A stretch of DNA of 64,000 bases. Source: Axinella damicornis (Eukaryota > Porifera > Demospongiae > Axinellida > Axinellidae). Positions within the stretch are counted from its first letter, which is position 1. Each line of letters starts with the position of its first letter. The DNA is taken from contig OZ007516.1 of assembly GCA_963931865.1 (NCBI GenBank), positions 2,846,744 through 2,910,743 on the forward strand, in the 5' to 3' direction. Under the pieces are notes generated by a model. That model saw only the letters and a program-made list of their open reading frames with translations, had not been told where the DNA came from and made no database searches. Positions 1 to 13,400 of the stretch are shown in pieces. The position numbers were made by a program, and so were the translations under genes.

Positions 1-66
1 GTGGTATACACAACACACGTGTATAATAATATTATGTATGTCTTGTATGTATGTAGCTTCACCCAG

Positions 67-3000
67 AATGGGATGAGAGGATTCTTGGCCGTAACTTCAG
101 TTGTACGGTGGATGCAGTGGCAGGTGAGAGGTGGTACAGCTGTAAGAGATCTATAAAGCTAGAGTACATCACTTCATGGCACTACAGTATACTGTATACT
201 ATGAACGTTTGTACTCAACTTCCCTGCAGTCACTATGCAGCAGTCTCATATTAGTTGGCTAGCTGTGCTTGGTCTCCTTGGAGTGGTGCTGGTGGTTGCC
301 ATAGCAACAGTGGTCTGTCACAAGTTCAGGAAGAGAAAGAGACAGCTTGAAAGGATCAGCAAGGTAACCTTTAACCTGTGCCATTTAATCTATGACACTT
401 TCTTCGCTGCATGGGATTACTGGGGACATACAAAGGCTTCACCCACCTATGACCAATTATCATTCCTGTGTGTATACTCTGAACTGGCTAGCCACCCTCC
501 ATGGGTGGGGGGCAGCCTCCAACCATTGTGTTGACTGGAGAGGATGTGTTGTTGGCCAGTTGTACCCACACACCATATGTGCAATACAGTCATCGTGAAC
601 TATGGATGCAACACAAGAGAGCAGAAGTATTTCTAGTTGCATTCTGGGAAGGACTGGGAATGAGAGTAAATTTAGGACTGTCCGTAATTCAAGATGACGT
701 TACACCGTTATCTGTAATGAAATCAGTCACATTGCGATCATGAGACCATACGTGCTTCCATAGTCACATTCCAAGAAAGTCTGGGAATGAGACTGGAGTG
801 TTTCTAAACAAGTAATACCGGCTAGGGAGATCAGCTGGATGATGGACAATTACACTGTGGACAACACAGGAAAGCATGAGCACTTTGGATACCAACTTGT
901 GGTTGAGCAGTGTTTTGGCTCTGATACCAGCTATCCCTGTACATAATATTATATTCACCACACAAACACACACTTATGCACACCCACGCACACACAGGAG
1001 CCCTGTCATGACCCAATGTTTAGCAGTGGACCAAAGAAGTCAAGACGAATCAACAACACCATAATCACTACAGATGAGTGGGAACTTCCTCCAAGTCATG
1101 TGATCATTGAAGACTGTCTGGGGGAAGGAGCGTTTGGGGAGGTGTACCGTGGGATCATCCGAGGGCCCATCTTGAACCCCAAAGTTCATCCCTCCATGAA
1201 GAGTGCAATTTGCACCACAGTGGCTATCAAATTGTTGAAATGTGAGGGTAGATGTCAGTATACGCAGCTTGTATATATAGTTTGGATAATTATCTCTGTA
1301 AGTTACCCTTTGCAATACATAGTTCCCCCACTATGGTACAAGAATTTCCTTGCTTTGAGAAGTATAATTTTATTTTGGGGGGAACCTGGTAAATATTTAT
1401 GATCTTGCAAATATGACAGCTGTCTCGGTGGTCCTACCTGACAAGCAAATTCTATTATTGCGTCCTCAAGTGGCTGTAATTTCCTTGGAATCCTGAACTG
1501 GTGCTAATTGAGCCACAAATATGAATGGCAGTGTTCCAACTTGGCACGTTAGGAAAGTCATTAGCCTTTGCATTGTGCTTGGAAAGACAAAAATACAATT
1601 TCAATACTGAGAGTTCAGTGGACGATGTTGGGGAGTGCATAAATGTACACTACTCAATCCAAACAAAGCAGTACTGCATTTTCAAGGTTGAGAGTTGATT
1701 AAATGTGTATGGACCGCTGCACCTGTCTCTTTCACACCTGGTTGATGTGACACATTACATATTGCATCACATGTGATGACATCATCACTGTCATCACTGT
1801 TGAGGAGGTAAACTTCTCTCAGGTCTCTTGATAGCTAGCGCTAAAAAACATGCCTTCACTTTTTGCAGCATCTGTGAGTTGCTGTTTGAATCACCTTCCA
1901 CTTGCAGTGTCTGCAAAGGGCAGTGAGAGGCGAGATTTCCTGCAGGAGATTGAGATGATGAAGAAAGTGTCGGAGGGGCAGAACCCACACGTGGTCACAC
2001 TCATTGGCTGTGTCACAATTCAGGAGCCACTCTGTCTTATCACAGAGTACGTGAAGTATGGAGACCTGCTAGCCTACCTCCGCACCAATAGGCAGCTGGT
2101 GAGTAAAACATGAGGGAGAGAAAATCAGCTGGTTGGGCAGAGATTGCCTACATATCTCACAGCTATAGAAGCAATTGTCTTGTGTCTTGTAATACAAATC
2201 ATGCTCAGGGGCATGCAGCCCCAGATTGCCTGCAGAAGTGTATTTTGATGGCAACAAGAAGGGAAATTGTTGTGCTCTGAAAGTTGGCATTTAGCTAGAG
2301 TCTTGCATCGATGTAAACAGGATGATAGGATTTTCTAATAATACGATCTGAAGAGCATCTTCCTGATTGATAAACAATAGCAAAAGGATTTAAAAAAAAA
2401 AAGTATTAATAAGGGGACCTGCCAGCGTCTGTTTGATGGTCACTACTACACTCTACTGAATACATGTACCACAAACATCACAACCTACTATTGTAATCAT
2501 TCCTATAGTACTCAAAAGATGGAAGTGAGGAAGTGGAGGATATTTACCTAGAACTAGGGAATGTCTCTCCAGTGGATCTCATCTCCTTCGCCTACCAGAT
2601 TGCCTCTGGAATGGTAACTTGCACTTACACTGCACTGTATGCGTATTACAGTCATACTAGTATTAGGGGGAGAGGAGGAGAGAGAACCTGGAGACCAGAT
2701 ATATAAAATGGGACCTATAAGTTTTAATTCCCTCTACATGCAGAACAGACGGAACTATGTAGAAAGATAAATGGAAAACTGTGTTCTTGGATGAATTTGG
2801 TCATGTTTCACTTGATTGGATGCTACCTCACGATTTGATTTAGCAAAGGTTCACTTTACATGCATGCGGTACTCCTTTAACTTCCACAGGAGTATCTTTC
2901 CAGCCTCGGTATCGTGCATCGTGACCTGGCCTGTAGAAACGTTCTTGTGGGTGAGGGAAAGGCACTCAAGATCACCGACTTTGGCATGTCACGGGAAACT

Positions 3001-4130
3001 GAGGAGGTGTATGTGCAGAAGACTAAAGGGCGAGTGCCTTTGAAGTGGATGGCTGTGGAGTCGATCATCTCTCGAGAGTTTACGACTGCCTCTGACGTGT
3101 GGGCCTATGGAGTGGTACTGTGGGAGATCGGTACTCTGGGTAGGTAACTACATTACATTAGTTAACATGGCTATGGTTAAGTTGGTCTGATGTTAATCAT
3201 ACAGCCAGCAATGGTCTATAGATGCCAAAGTATATACCCCGCCTGAGTTGTCGAATTGTAACTCTATTTGTATATGAAAATGAAGGAATTGTCATGATTG
3301 TAAAATCACTCGATCACCACTAAACATATGCTATTTACTAAAGATCTGCTTATCCATTCAGGTGGGTTCCCCTACCCCAGCATCCAGAATGAGGATCTGT
3401 TGTCACTGCTGAAGAGGGGGTACCGAATGGAGAAGCCAGACAACTGCTCATCTGATGTGTATGTTACCTTCAACAGAAATATGAAGCTAATCCTACATAC
3501 TGATGATTACATGTTACTCTATCATGTTGCAGCTACGATATAATGCTGGAGTGCTGGAATGAAGAGCCAAGAAAAAGGCCCACCTTTTCACAGCTACGAG
3601 CCAGTTTTGATGCCTTGCTGCTTGCTGAGAGGAAAGATGACTACATTGTTCTTCAGGTTGACACAGAGAAACCATACTACAAAATGGGCACGTCTGATTC
3701 CAAGGAGTTTCTCAATAATGCTCCCCTCTCAGCGAAACGAAAGAGCCAGCTTTCCGTTGATGTACCGATATGTGATATTGAAAAGCCAGCATGTAGCCAT
3801 GCATCTACCTCACCGCAAAGTAGTCCCCGGCCTTCTAATCACTTCCATGGTCACCGGTCTCCCCTGAGCTTGTCCCCCTGTCATGAGAATTCTCCCCAGC
3901 CGGCCCGCCCTGCCAGCATGCACCTGTTGTGGTCAGATCAGCAGCAGCAGCCTGTTGTAAACCCGTACGTCGATGCGCCATCGAGGCCACGTGCAAAACT
4001 TACAGTCCCGATGAATCCCACTCAGGATGTGCTGATGAGGAGGAGGAGCGATGGGAAAATTCAGCTGAGTGGGGATGCACACAGCAGTGCTCCTTCCATC
4101 CAGATTACTGTGTCAACAGGTCCCGAGTGA
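67..4130 (+). CDS. Receptor tyrosine kinase RTK1 (3' part; 5' end lies beyond the left edge)
   Basis: Spliced exons, with phases that agree at every junction: about 67-123 (least certain), 230-363, 998-1241, 1908-2098, 2509-2613, 2890-3139, 3362-3458, 3533-4130 (TGA). Exon 230-363 encodes the single membrane span ([19 protein letters not shown]) followed by a stop-transfer KFRKRKR. The kinase domain looks complete and active: glycine loop [11 protein letters not shown], beta-3 lysine in VAIKLLK, alpha-C glutamate in FLQEIEMM, Thr gatekeeper in [16 protein letters not shown], a single activation-loop tyrosine (EVYVQK), and WMAVES in place of APE. The roughly 160-aa tail has a KPYY motif that is also found in RTK2, then a Ser/Pro-rich stretch. 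It should phosphorylate tyrosines at the plasma membrane after ligand binding; the ligand is unknown. The family cannot be tied to a named vertebrate RTK from what is visible. Confidence 0.9.
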
Positions 4131-4943
4131 GCTAGACATGCAGTCGTTCATGGCAATTGGTTGTGTAAAAGATTCCTAAGTCTAGTATAGCTGCACTTAC
4201 ACACTGTTATATACACAGTTACCTCACAAAATTAATGTTCAGTGACTTATACTTATACTAGTTGTCTGTCTTTACATACTGTCAGGATTTACACATTAAC
4301 GTTCCTACTGTGTGACTGTTATGTTGATGTATGGCCATATGCAGGTGTGCTACAGTAAACTTTTTTCAGAAGTACAGTTTTGTGAGTGACTCAATTTTCA
4401 AAACAAATCAAGGGTTTTGTATACGTATGCATTCCAGTTTGAAGTTACGTTTATGTATTTGAAGAAGTGATCAAATAACTTGTCTGCACGGAATGTATTA
4501 CAATTGAAGGGCTGATGCAGATCCATAGTGCATGGGCTGACCCATGCATCAAACATTGGGTAATTGCTATGCTCTAGAGCACTTTGCCAAAATTAGACCA
4601 CTCCATTTTGTGAGTCCCGATTGAGCCACGCAACATACCAGTCCGGGCATGCAGTCCCACATTAGTGGCTACATGTATATATTTGACCGGACACATTCAA
4701 CATCTGCTTGAGCATCAAGACCTAAGTAAACATCCTGTCGCATTTCATAGCTACCAGTGTAATGAATTTAGAGTGAGTTTGCTACCAGAGCCAAATATTT
4801 GTTTCTTACATATCAACCACGTAAACATACATACCTCAAAATTTGAATACAGGGGGCAATGTACAAGTGCACGTGGCATCTTCGCATTCTGAGAACTTGA
4901 ATTGATCTTTGACGATTGCCTCAACAGCTCTGTTTGAAGTGGT
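4131..4943. other. 3' flank of RTK1
   Basis: This AT-rich stretch directly follows the RTK1 stop codon and probably includes its 3' UTR. I see no convincing coding exon and no clear AATAAA close to the stop. Small open frames here lack splice sites and domain similarity. Confidence 0.5.
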
Positions 4944-5521
4944 TTAACCCTTTAAGCCCCATTGACGTCTATGGGCGTCATTTAGACCCTATGCACTTGT
5001 AGGGCTTCTCGCCAGTCCAAAAAGAGACCAAAAAGTCTTCAGAGGGCCTAGGGACGACTTTAAGGCACGAACTCAAAAATTTGGTCAGATTTCGGCGCGC
5101 CTCCCCCACTAAACGTACAAGCGCTTCGGCCTGTCGTGGGCGTCTTTTGATTTTAATGAGATTCATTGACCCGAGAATTTTTGATTCTAATCATATTCAT
5201 AGACCCCACCCAGGGCCTCAAGAAAACCTGCAAATTGGTGGTGTAAGGTGTGCCATCAGTCAGATCTGGCCCAAGTTTAGGGAAATGCTGGGCGAAAATC
5301 CGGCTGACATCCACCTTTGACCTCCGATTGCTGGCCTTGTGGGGGGTCATGAATATCATTAACGGTATTGCCAGAGGGGTCTCTCCATGTGTGCGGGCCC
5401 CACCAAGTTTGGCCGCTGAGGAGCGAATGCTGTGGGAGAGGAGTACCTACAAAAGTGGTGTGCGCTGAATGCATGAAAATGTGTTGTCTTGGTGGGAAGA
5501 ATTCGGTGGTTAAAGGGTTAA
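4944..5521. mobile_element. Miniature inverted-repeat element, piggyBac-like (TTAA target site)
   Basis: A 570-bp segment (4948-5517) starts CCCTTTAA and ends TTAAAGGG, and both ends are flanked by the tetranucleotide TTAA (4944-4947 and 5518-5521). TTAA duplication plus CCC-starting terminal repeats is the hallmark of the piggyBac superfamily. No transposase frame is present, so it is a non-autonomous copy. The short perfect terminal match (8 bp, then imperfect) keeps the superfamily call tentative. Confidence 0.65.
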
Positions 5522-6198
5522 TCATAGATAATAAACTACGAAACATCTATGGTTTAATAACACTTGACAACCACCCCACCTCAGGGTAATCAACTTTGAT
5601 ATCCATGTATATTGTCTGCGCACACTAAGTTGTCCTGGCAAGGTGCCATAAACAATGGGAACGGCATGGCTCCTCCAAGTCTAAACTGCCAACTTGCACG
5701 GTCCTGTGGTCTCGTGTCAGAGATACATTGTAGCATTTGCTGATTCACAGACTCAATTATGGAGTGCACACGTATGCACTAGTGAGTTTTCTGTCACAAA
5801 ATCTTCAACTCATTATTTGGAATAATTACGTTTGTCTACACAATCACCTTTTGTTTGCGATAGGGATCGCAGAGCAAATGGAATTGTGTCTGGGGGTAAG
5901 TGTGTTTTTGGGATGACGGCTAGCTAGCAGTTTCATGTCGCCAGATTGCATACAGCTACGCATGAGTACAAAGGCTACCCAAGATCCAAGCTAACTTTGT
6001 CTAGTCTCCTAGTACTCGGCTCTGTTCAAAATTGCTCGCCAGCCAATTGTGGGGGGGTGGGGCTCGCCTGCATTTCCGGTTAAAATTCACTCGTGCGGAA
6101 GCCTTACGACCGCAGGTGTTGATAAGTGAGAAGTTGATGTTCTAGGCCACTAAGCGAACACTCTTAAATCTCTCCAAACTATTTTGTTATTATTAAAG
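5522..6198. other. Upstream region of RTK2
   Basis: This non-coding stretch lies between the miniature element and the RTK2 start codon and should hold the RTK2 promoter and 5' UTR. No TATA box or other element could be assigned with confidence. The 6 kb spacing of the two same-strand RTKs suggests separate promoters. Confidence 0.4.
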
Positions 6199-9100
6199 AT
6201 GGGTACGTTCAGTGTACGAATGTCACTCATGTGTGTATTACTAGCGAGTCTCCTTGGAGCTGCCTCGCCCCAATTCCTCCCTGATTTGGAAACCAGTGGG
6301 GACGGATCGGGCACGATTCAAGGATCCGGGTCGGGAGACCGCGGGGGTCTGGGATCTGGAGATGGCAGTGGAGGGGACGTGGAGCCCGAACCGAGCTGTA
6401 AGCGACCCCCAACGCCGACCCTCCCCCTCCCAGCTTTGCGTCCGGAGCCATTGTTAACAGAAATACGATGCCATCTTGCATGCGTGCAGAGAGTGAGTCA
6501 AGTATGTGAATAATTGTAAACAGTGTAAGCAGTATACTACCCACCAATGTCGAGAGCTACCATATCATCAATTTTTGTATACCGAACATTCGTAAAATAG
6601 GCCTACTAGCTGTATTCCAAAGATTATTCATGCGTGGAGGTTGAGCAGTAGGTAACTCAATACCCCCACTTGCCAGACAGCACCATACCCTTGCAGTGGT
6701 GCACTTAGTGATGATAAACGTTAATGAATATGGTCAGCCTGTAACATCTATCAAAAGAAATCCCACATCACCAACTAATTATGTATTAGCTGCAAGAAAA
6801 AAAATGTGTCAGTCCATGAACTGTGCATGAGGCAACGATTTGTGGCACAGACCAGATGGTACACAGGTTTATTACTCCACCCTGCGCGCTTCCTTTGATA
6901 TATCACCAGTGGTATGGAAATAACCTTTTGCCCCCCACCCTCTTCAGGGCCTGTGCCAAATTCAACAGCGTGTCACTAAGTCTGTGTTTTGTCTGCTTCT
7001 CATGCAAAACCATATAGTTCTAGTCATGACACAGTTAATTGAATGTGGTGAAAGATGAAACCTAGAATCTTGCACTCTCATAAAAGTATTAACTAAGGCC
7101 CTTCATCTGTTGGTACATAACTAGTCCAGAATCCTCGGAAATTAAACACATACCTCTAAAATCATCTCTCCTTACACTCTGTGGTGCTAGCAGAGTAATG
7201 GTCGTGCCCCATCGATGGTGCACTATGAATGCAGCATTACATATAATTCTCATGTGGCAGGCAGGCTGTGCATGGCTACCATTGGGCTTACAGTTAGCAT
7301 GTGCATACATTAGTATAAGTATGCAATATTGCCAAATCTTAACACAGCTTTGTTCACTCTTCTGCAGGTGATCAGGCAGCAAAGCACACCCCTGGAAGTA
7401 AGTGAACGTTGTACCTACAGCTTGCAGTTGGACCGATAGATGTGGTTTGACCATGTGTAGTGCATATCTAACTTCATCACTAAGTGAAGCAGCAACAGCA
7501 GTGATTGCATGAGTGTGTGATCAAAATATAATGTAATGGGTAGCCATGGTATCTGTCCCCACCCCATTAAGTGACTAATTGACTCCTAGTGCCTCCACAG
7601 ATGTCTCAACGGTCAGGGATGTCCAATGCTATGGCAATGAACATCTATATTGTTTTGAACCAAATCTGAACTGCTACAAATACTGAGGCCGGAGTTTCCT
7701 GATTTGTGTTAATTGATACTAATTTGCAGTATTAACATCCTACCCAACGCCACACGCATATCATTCCTTAAGATGCAAGGTTCATCATGCATCATTACCT
7801 GCTTAGTCACTCCTCCTAGATCTTTCTCGCCTTGTTACCACCTGTTTCCTCTCTGAGGAATTGCCACGCACTGCAAATGCAATGCAAAAATGTCCATGGC
7901 CTTACCTCTCCTCCACTTTTCATCGCTTGCAGCTGATGAGACAGAGGTGGGGGAGGTCTGGGAACGGGGCTAATTGGTACAACTCAGACAAGGGGAGTGA
8001 CTGGTCTGGAAGATCAGGAAATGAAGCTTGGTAGACCTTGGAACTTTGGATCTCAACAAATGCCTTTGAGTATGATTTCGATAGTAACTACTATGGGTGG
8101 GTAAACAACCAATAGGAACATTATACCCTCTGTGCCCATGCACCTCCAGACATTAATTTTATCGAACTCGAAGCCAGTAACATTAACTTAATTAAGAAAC
8201 CCAACTGCTGGCTAGCTTCAAAGGCGTGTTCATCCAAACTATGTGCACTGTGCAAATATCATGGCAATGATTGCTTTAACAGCCGCCACACGGCTTCTGG
8301 TTTACCAACAAAACCTACATCAATCACAGCTGAGTGTGGGCGATGGATATCAGGAAAAGTGTTAGCCATTTCTGACATGCGCCATGTAAACCTCTACAAT
8401 TTGTGCTTGGATACAATATTCCATTAGCTTATGTCGGAACCAATGTGACTGCACAATCCAATTATGTACAATCAGACAGCCTCGTTCGTTCCCAGATTAA
8501 ATCACATAGCAGTACGCAAAATGGGGTGATACTGCTATAGTTTATGTACACCTGAAGAATCTGCTGAAAGCCACCAGACTGTTTGGCAAGGGTTGAGCCA
8601 AGGTCGGGGCACAAGAATGCATTTTGTTGCTTGCAGTAGGTATTAACCAGAATGATTTCACACTGCTGGTGAGTTGGGGTTGAAGACCTTGGAATGAGCC
8701 AATCAGTCAAATCTGTGGTTAATACTATTACCTAGCCTCCAGTTCATATGTATGGATTCATTTCTAAACCTCTGTCACAGAAATAGATGAGTGGGTAGAA
8801 GTCACTAGACTAGTGCTTGTATGCGGCATTATGAACTACTTTCCCAAGTACGTAAATGTGTCTCATTGTACCATTAAGAGACATCCTAGTGTGGTAATGG
8901 CCCACTCCATTAAGTAGGGTGTGTGTGCTGATTGTCCCCAGAGCCTAAACAGTGGGTGAACCCTTCCTGGTTTAGACTCTAATCCAATTCACCGCCCCAT
9001 CCCCACCCCCTCTCATCCTACTTCTCCCTCCCTCCCCTCACCTTTGGAGTAGCAACAAACGCTACCAAATTCCCATGCCTGAGCCAAGAAGCACAGCCCA

Positions 9101-10399
9101 CATACAGGATGGGTTGTGGGCAAGAATGTGTAGCCTTCAATGCCTATTCTGAGCCATGTGTTTGGCATGAACGCAATGTAGCAATGGAACAGTGGGATTA
9201 TTGAGGGCAAATCACGGCCAATTATACTTGCCTGTAACAATGATAACTACAATTGTGTAGTCATCAATAAGCTGCTGCATTTAAAGTCAATTAGTAGCAA
9301 GGTGGTGCTAATGTATTCACAACGTTCTCTGCATTGTAGCAATACAAAATGTAATGACTGGCCATAATTGCATTGGTGTTTAAAGATCCATTGTTCAGTA
9401 TCTGTACAGATACATGAGATGAGCACTGATGCCCACCCTCACAGAGTTTCCAGCCATTCATAAAACCATGCAATTCTGTTTTCTTATTGTATCCGTAATC
9501 CACTTCAGCCTGTGCTGTTTCCACTGCGAAACTGATCACACCAGCCGAATGGTCTCAGTGGGATCCATGTGGCCTGCACACCAGGGCGATGATATTTCGT
9601 GACCCGCACCGTGACTCGGCTTAGTTGGCTCGTACTCAAGCCTCCCACTTCTGCTCAATATCTTTCTCATCCGTACTAAAGATTACTGATTTAAATGAAA
9701 GTCTGGCAGCTGTGTGAAACCTCTAAACTAGCTGTTTAATCACCAGACACTTTATGGAGTCACTACATGCCAAGGGAGAGGGGAGAAAATGCAGGAAGGC
9801 TTGACCTTGACTATGAATTTTAATGCATGGTTGAAATGGTACCGATACTGTGATTTATGTTCCAGTACCTGTGAGGTATCTCCTTCCTCCTCCCAAATCA
9901 TTTTTTATCCTCACTATGCTGTCCATTCAATTCACCTAGAGTGTTACATCTCATTTTCTCACAGATTTCACCTGACAATCTCTTCTGGCCAAACATCCCG
10001 GACTCTGTCCTGGAGAATGACTGTACAATATACCAGTGGGTGAGTTCAACAATTAAGGAGCCAACACTATTTTGGCACAAAGTATTGCATGCACATACAC
10101 AATGCCCAAGAGTGCATGATGACATCATCGTCACATGATGACATCATCGTCATGACGATGATATCAGCATGCGCTCTTAACATCACCAAAGGATGTGTCT
10201 CATACTTGTGTCTTGTTGGCTAATGCTGCTGCTGTGTTTGTGTCAAGGGGTGTTGGGCCATGTAATTGCATTGGTCCTCATGAATGTCTTTGATCCTAAT
10301 TGCATGCTATGAAGCCTGGCTCCATTGATCTACGTAGAATGTATTATGTGCTTGCTGGCACTTCAGGCAGGTCTTTGGTTTGTGTGCATGTGTGTGTGT

Positions 10400-10444
<45 letters not shown>

Positions 10445-13400
10445 CGCGCGCATGTGTGCGCATGTGTGTGCATGATTATGTTATTGACATTGGAGGTGTG
10501 GATTTTCAGATTTTGCAGCATTTGTGAGCTGTCAAAATCCACGAGTGGGCTCGTATACGCACAAATTACGGGGACTGTAACTGACTTGTTCCATAAGATT
10601 TCCATATTTCATACATCTGTCTAATGCTCCAAGAATCAGGTAGAAGTCGCATTGTTTAGTTTAGTGTTAGTTTTAATTACTAAATCTCAAAAGGGTTAGT
10701 AAAGGCTCTTTTAGTTTTAGTAACCACCACTTTTGGGAGATTTTTATATTAGTTTAGTTGTAGTTTTAATTAACAGGCTGAGACAGTCCTCATTTTAGTT
10801 TTAGTTTTAATTACTAAAGTGAAATATGCCATACTAAAAATTTAATGCATTTTAGTTTTAGTTTTAGTTAACTAAAACAACATTGATTCAACTCTGAGAG
10901 CAAGTAATGCATGTTCTTCGCAATTTGCACAAGTCAGTTTGTTTCTGCAATAGTCCATGTGGATGTCAGCTGGACCACTTGCCCTTTCTGTAGTGCCAAC
11001 TTGAGGTATAATTGGTGGCTAAAACAATTGAGCTCACAAGCCCCTCCCTCCCTCTAGTATCCTTGGCCACTTGAGGTAATTGGTGGCTAGAATAATTGAG
11101 CTCTTCACGCCCCTCCCTCCCTCTAGTACCTTCACTTGAGGTAATTGGTGGCTCTTCCAGCCCCTCCCTCTAGTATCCTTGGTATAGCCACTTGAGGTAA
11201 TTGGTGGCTAAAATAATTGAGCTCACAAGCCCCTCCCTCCCTCTAGTATCCTTGGCCACTTGAGGTAATTGGTGGCTAGAATAATTGAGCTCTACACGCC
11301 CCTCCCTCTAGTACCTTCACTTGAGGTAATTGGTGGCTCTTCAAGCCCCTCCCTCTAGTATCCTTGGTGGTATAGCCACTTGAGGTAATTGGTGGGTGGA
11401 AAATCCAGCCTTTCAACCCTCTCCCGCTAACTACCAGGACACCGCTCTTTACTTCCAAGCAGGCAGTGACTAGGTGTGTGCTGGAGGCACATTCTGATTG
11501 AGCAGTCTAAGGATAAGTGGGAACAAAACTAGTTTGCATGAATACTTCTAGACACTTTCTCATTATGTGTCTGCAGGTTCAAGAGTGCAGGAAGGGTTGT
11601 GTAGTTCACAGCATATCCACTCGCCAGGAGGTCTTGGCATGCAGAACACAGTGTGTAAGTTGGTGCATGTGATTCCCTCACGAACAATACGTTGGCATCA
11701 TCATCGTCAGAAGCTTGCACACACGTACCAATAGTGTAATATCAAAGCTGGCTCAGATGATTGTCCATTGTATGCATTGACAATACAAGAATAGAGTATT
11801 AGAATGACAGCTTGGCTGATTGAGCATTGTGCATACATGCATGTGTGTGAGATCAGAATAAAAATTTCCAGATGAGGAATTTAATTTGCCAATATGAAAT
11901 GAAAGTCCATACTTACTGTGCTTTATGCTTACATGTATACAGTCTGCAGAGTGTGTCTCTGACTGTAGTGGGAAGCTGGAATGTGACCAGAGTGGGACAA
12001 CCTGCCTGAGGAACTGCGTAAGTTGGGTAGAGGTAAAATCAAGATGTACATCATACTGAGCTACCATGCAAAGGGGTGTTACCGTATCAAGCCTTTGGAG
12101 GCTCAGTACCAATGGATGCCGCGATTGATTGTTTATCAGATGTGCATGTTTCCATCTGCTTTTGTCACTTCATGTAAATTGCATGGCAACCAGAGTGTGT
12201 TGATGGCTGCAGTCATGCAGTCATGTATAATAATCATGTGACAGCTATCTGCTACATGTAACTGCATTAGTCATATGTACAGTCAGTTATGTCATGCTAG
12301 TCTCGTTCCCATGTGTCATGCTAGTCTCGTTCCCATGTGTCATGCTAGTCTCGTTCCCGTGTGTCATGCTAGTCTCGTTCCCATGTGTCATGCTAGTCTC
12401 GTTCCCGTGTGTCATGCTAGTCTCGTTCCCATGTGTCATGCTAGTCTCGTTCCCGTGTGTCATGCTAGTCTCGTTCCCATGTGTCATGCTAGTCTCGTTC
12501 CCGTGTGTCATGCTAGTCTCGTTCCCATGTGTCATGCTAGTCTCGTTCCCATGTGTCATGCTAGTCTCGTTCCCGTGTGTCATGCTAGTCTCGTTCCCAT
12601 GTGTCATGCTAGTCTCGTTCCCGTGTATCATGCTAGTCTCGTTCCCGTGTGTCATGCTAGTCTCGTTCCCGTGTGTCATGCTAGTCTCGTTCCCGTGTGT
12701 CATGCTAGTCTCGTTCCCGTGTGTCATGCTAGTCTCGTTCCCGTGTGTCATGCTAGTCTCGTTCCCGTGTGTCATGCTAGTCTCGTTCCCATGTGTCATG
12801 CTAGTCTCGTTCCCATGTGTCATGCTAGTCTCGTTCCCATGTGTCATGCTAGTCTCGTTCCCGTGTGTCATGCTAGTCTCGTTCCCGTGTGTCATGCTAG
12901 TCTCGTTCCCGTGTGTCATGCTAGTCTCGTTCCCGTGTGTCATGCTAGTCTCGTTCCCATGTGTCATGCTAGTCTCGTTCCCATGTGTCATGCTAGTCTC
13001 GTTCCCATGTGTCATGCTAGTCTCGTTCCCGTGTGTCATGCTAGTCTCGTTCCCGTGTGTCATGCTAGTCTCGTTCCCATGTGTCATGCTAGTCTCGTTC
13101 CCGTGTGTCATGCTAGTCTCGTTCCCATGTGTCATGCTAGTCTCGTTCCCATGTGTCATGCTAGTCTCGTTCCCATGTGTCATGCTAGTCTCGTTCCCAG
13201 GCCTATAATCACCAAACCTTTGCTCTGACTTCTCATACCGCAAAAAGGGAAACACTGTGTGGAAATGCAACAGACGGCCTATAGGTCATGACTAATATTA
13301 AAAAATGGACCAACGAACCAAAACTGGTAACTATTGGGAATAGACTTGGAAGAGAAATTTGCACTATGGTGAATGAGATATGAAGCTGGGGATTGTGCCA

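Noticed and set aside
6184..6198. Upstream start of RTK2 at 6184
   Set aside because: The codon is TTG; the ATG at 6199 is the credible start.
12290..13199. CRISPR-like array
   Set aside because: The repeats are contiguous with no unique spacers, and the context is eukaryotic.
12275..13270. Long repetitive open frames on both strands (CHASLVPM, MLVSFPCV and GNETSMTH types)
   Set aside because: They are produced by a stop-free 24-bp satellite, open in several frames at once. They lie in an intron and have no splice or start context.
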